NCBI GenBank assembly: GCA_020633315.1
Contig: JACKDV010000017.1
Location: 124,001 to 188,000 of the forward strand
DNA from: Myxococcales bacterium
GTDB lineage: Bacteria > Myxococcota_A > Polyangia > Nannocystales > Nannocystaceae
Reading direction: 5' to 3'
Length of the DNA stretch: 64,000 nucleotides
This document shows positions 63,783 through 64,000 of the stretch, piece by piece (the stretch's first letter is position 1; every line of letters begins with the position of its first letter). A program made the translations under genes and the position numbers. The notes below the pieces were generated by a model. That model ran no database searches, was not told the DNA's origin, and saw only the letters and a list, made by a program, of their open reading frames with translations.

Positions 63783-64000
63783 ATGTTCGGGTTCCCGCGA
63801 CTTTCGCGCCTAATGTCCTGTCTTTCCGCGCTCCCGCTGGCCGCGGTGATGCTGAACGCTGGGTGCACGTGTGGGTCGGGCCCCTACGAGGGCGACTACT
63901 TCGACGGCGATCGACCCGGCTCGATGAAGGGCGTGAAGTTCGTCGAGAGCGAGAAGGGTGACCCCGCGCTGATGGGCTGCGCCGACGGCCAACGCGAGGC
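63783..64000 (+). CDS. Lipoprotein, 5' part (3' end outside window)
   Basis: From ATG 63783 the frame stays open to the end of the window (72 codons). The start MFGFPRLSRLMSCLSALPLA leads to lipobox MLNAGC, then CTCGSGPYEGDYFDGDRPGS, so it encodes an exported lipoprotein. The visible 40 mature residues hold two more Cys (CADGQRE) but no domain. A start at the ATG ten codons in is possible. Confidence 0.65.
   Translation, partial: MFGFPRLSRLMSCLSALPLAAVMLNAGCTCGSGPYEGDYFDGDRPGSMKGVKFVESEKGDPALMGCADGQRE

Overview
The window reads as a chromosome segment of a very GC-rich myxobacterium, most likely from the Nannocystaceae (Nannocystis/Enhygromyxa/Plesiocystis type). The signs are: two proteins ending in the MYXO-CTERM signal (Cys-Gly-Cys-Arg, hydrophobic helix, Arg cluster); about fourteen lipoproteins with Ser/Thr/Gly/Asp-rich linkers behind the lipobox; Cys-rich 'DECPDGEVC'-like repeats; ECF sigma factors fused to a membrane segment; and very strong G/C third-position bias. 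Assignment to family is inference. I found no rRNA, tRNA, insertion sequence, integrase, phage gene or CRISPR array.

Layout. 1-5.5 kb: tail of a cytochrome P450 coupled to a small exported protein, then a minus-strand set (secreted protein, membrane-fused ECF sigma factor, lipoprotein) and a gene broken by several frameshifts. 5.5-7.7 kb: a probable metal-homeostasis locus: two 15-bp inverted repeats 30 bp apart, a COG0523 (ZigA/CobW-like) GTPase, a truncated thioredoxin-reductase-like remnant and a His-rich protein. 7.9-16.9 kb: envelope and housekeeping genes (beta-barrel, BON protein, ArfB, a large acidic DUF1963 protein, an AstE/AspA-type deacylase, a bacterial cereblon-like CULT protein next to a triple-FKBP lipoprotein, 1-Cys peroxiredoxin). 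17-29 kb: MYXO-CTERM lyase-like protein, heme (DUF3365) lipoprotein, YfbK-like von Willebrand protein, EamA permease, phosphodiesterase, argF with a coupled unknown gene, Gly-rich lipoprotein, SIMPL, SRPBCC and DUF481 proteins. 29.5-32 kb: rpoD with a candidate promoter, and a small DNA-binding-like protein.

32-41 kb: an overlapping radical SAM / flavin halogenase-like pair, secreted lipoproteins, a methyltransferase preceded by a third copy of the 15-bp inverted repeat, an M15-type peptidase and a second MYXO-CTERM protein. 41-48 kb: AidB-like flavoprotein, a second membrane-fused ECF sigma factor, a glycosyltransferase, a CoA-binding protein and a histidine phosphatase. 48-54 kb: TPR protein with repeats, MepA-type murein endopeptidase, lipoproteins and a bacterial lysyl oxidase. 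54-64 kb: inward-rectifier K+ channel, a group-2 sigma factor behind a hairpin-rich leader, tadA, a sensorless chemoreceptor, and the Tat translocase genes tatB-like and tatC.

Common themes are the cell envelope (lipoproteins, barrels, murein and polysaccharide enzymes, Tat export) and transcription control by four sigma factors. The parts most worth follow-up are the repeat-controlled metal locus with its distant third box, the radical SAM/halogenase pair, the cereblon-like protein beside the FKBP lipoprotein, the complete lysyl oxidase, and the sigma-membrane fusions.
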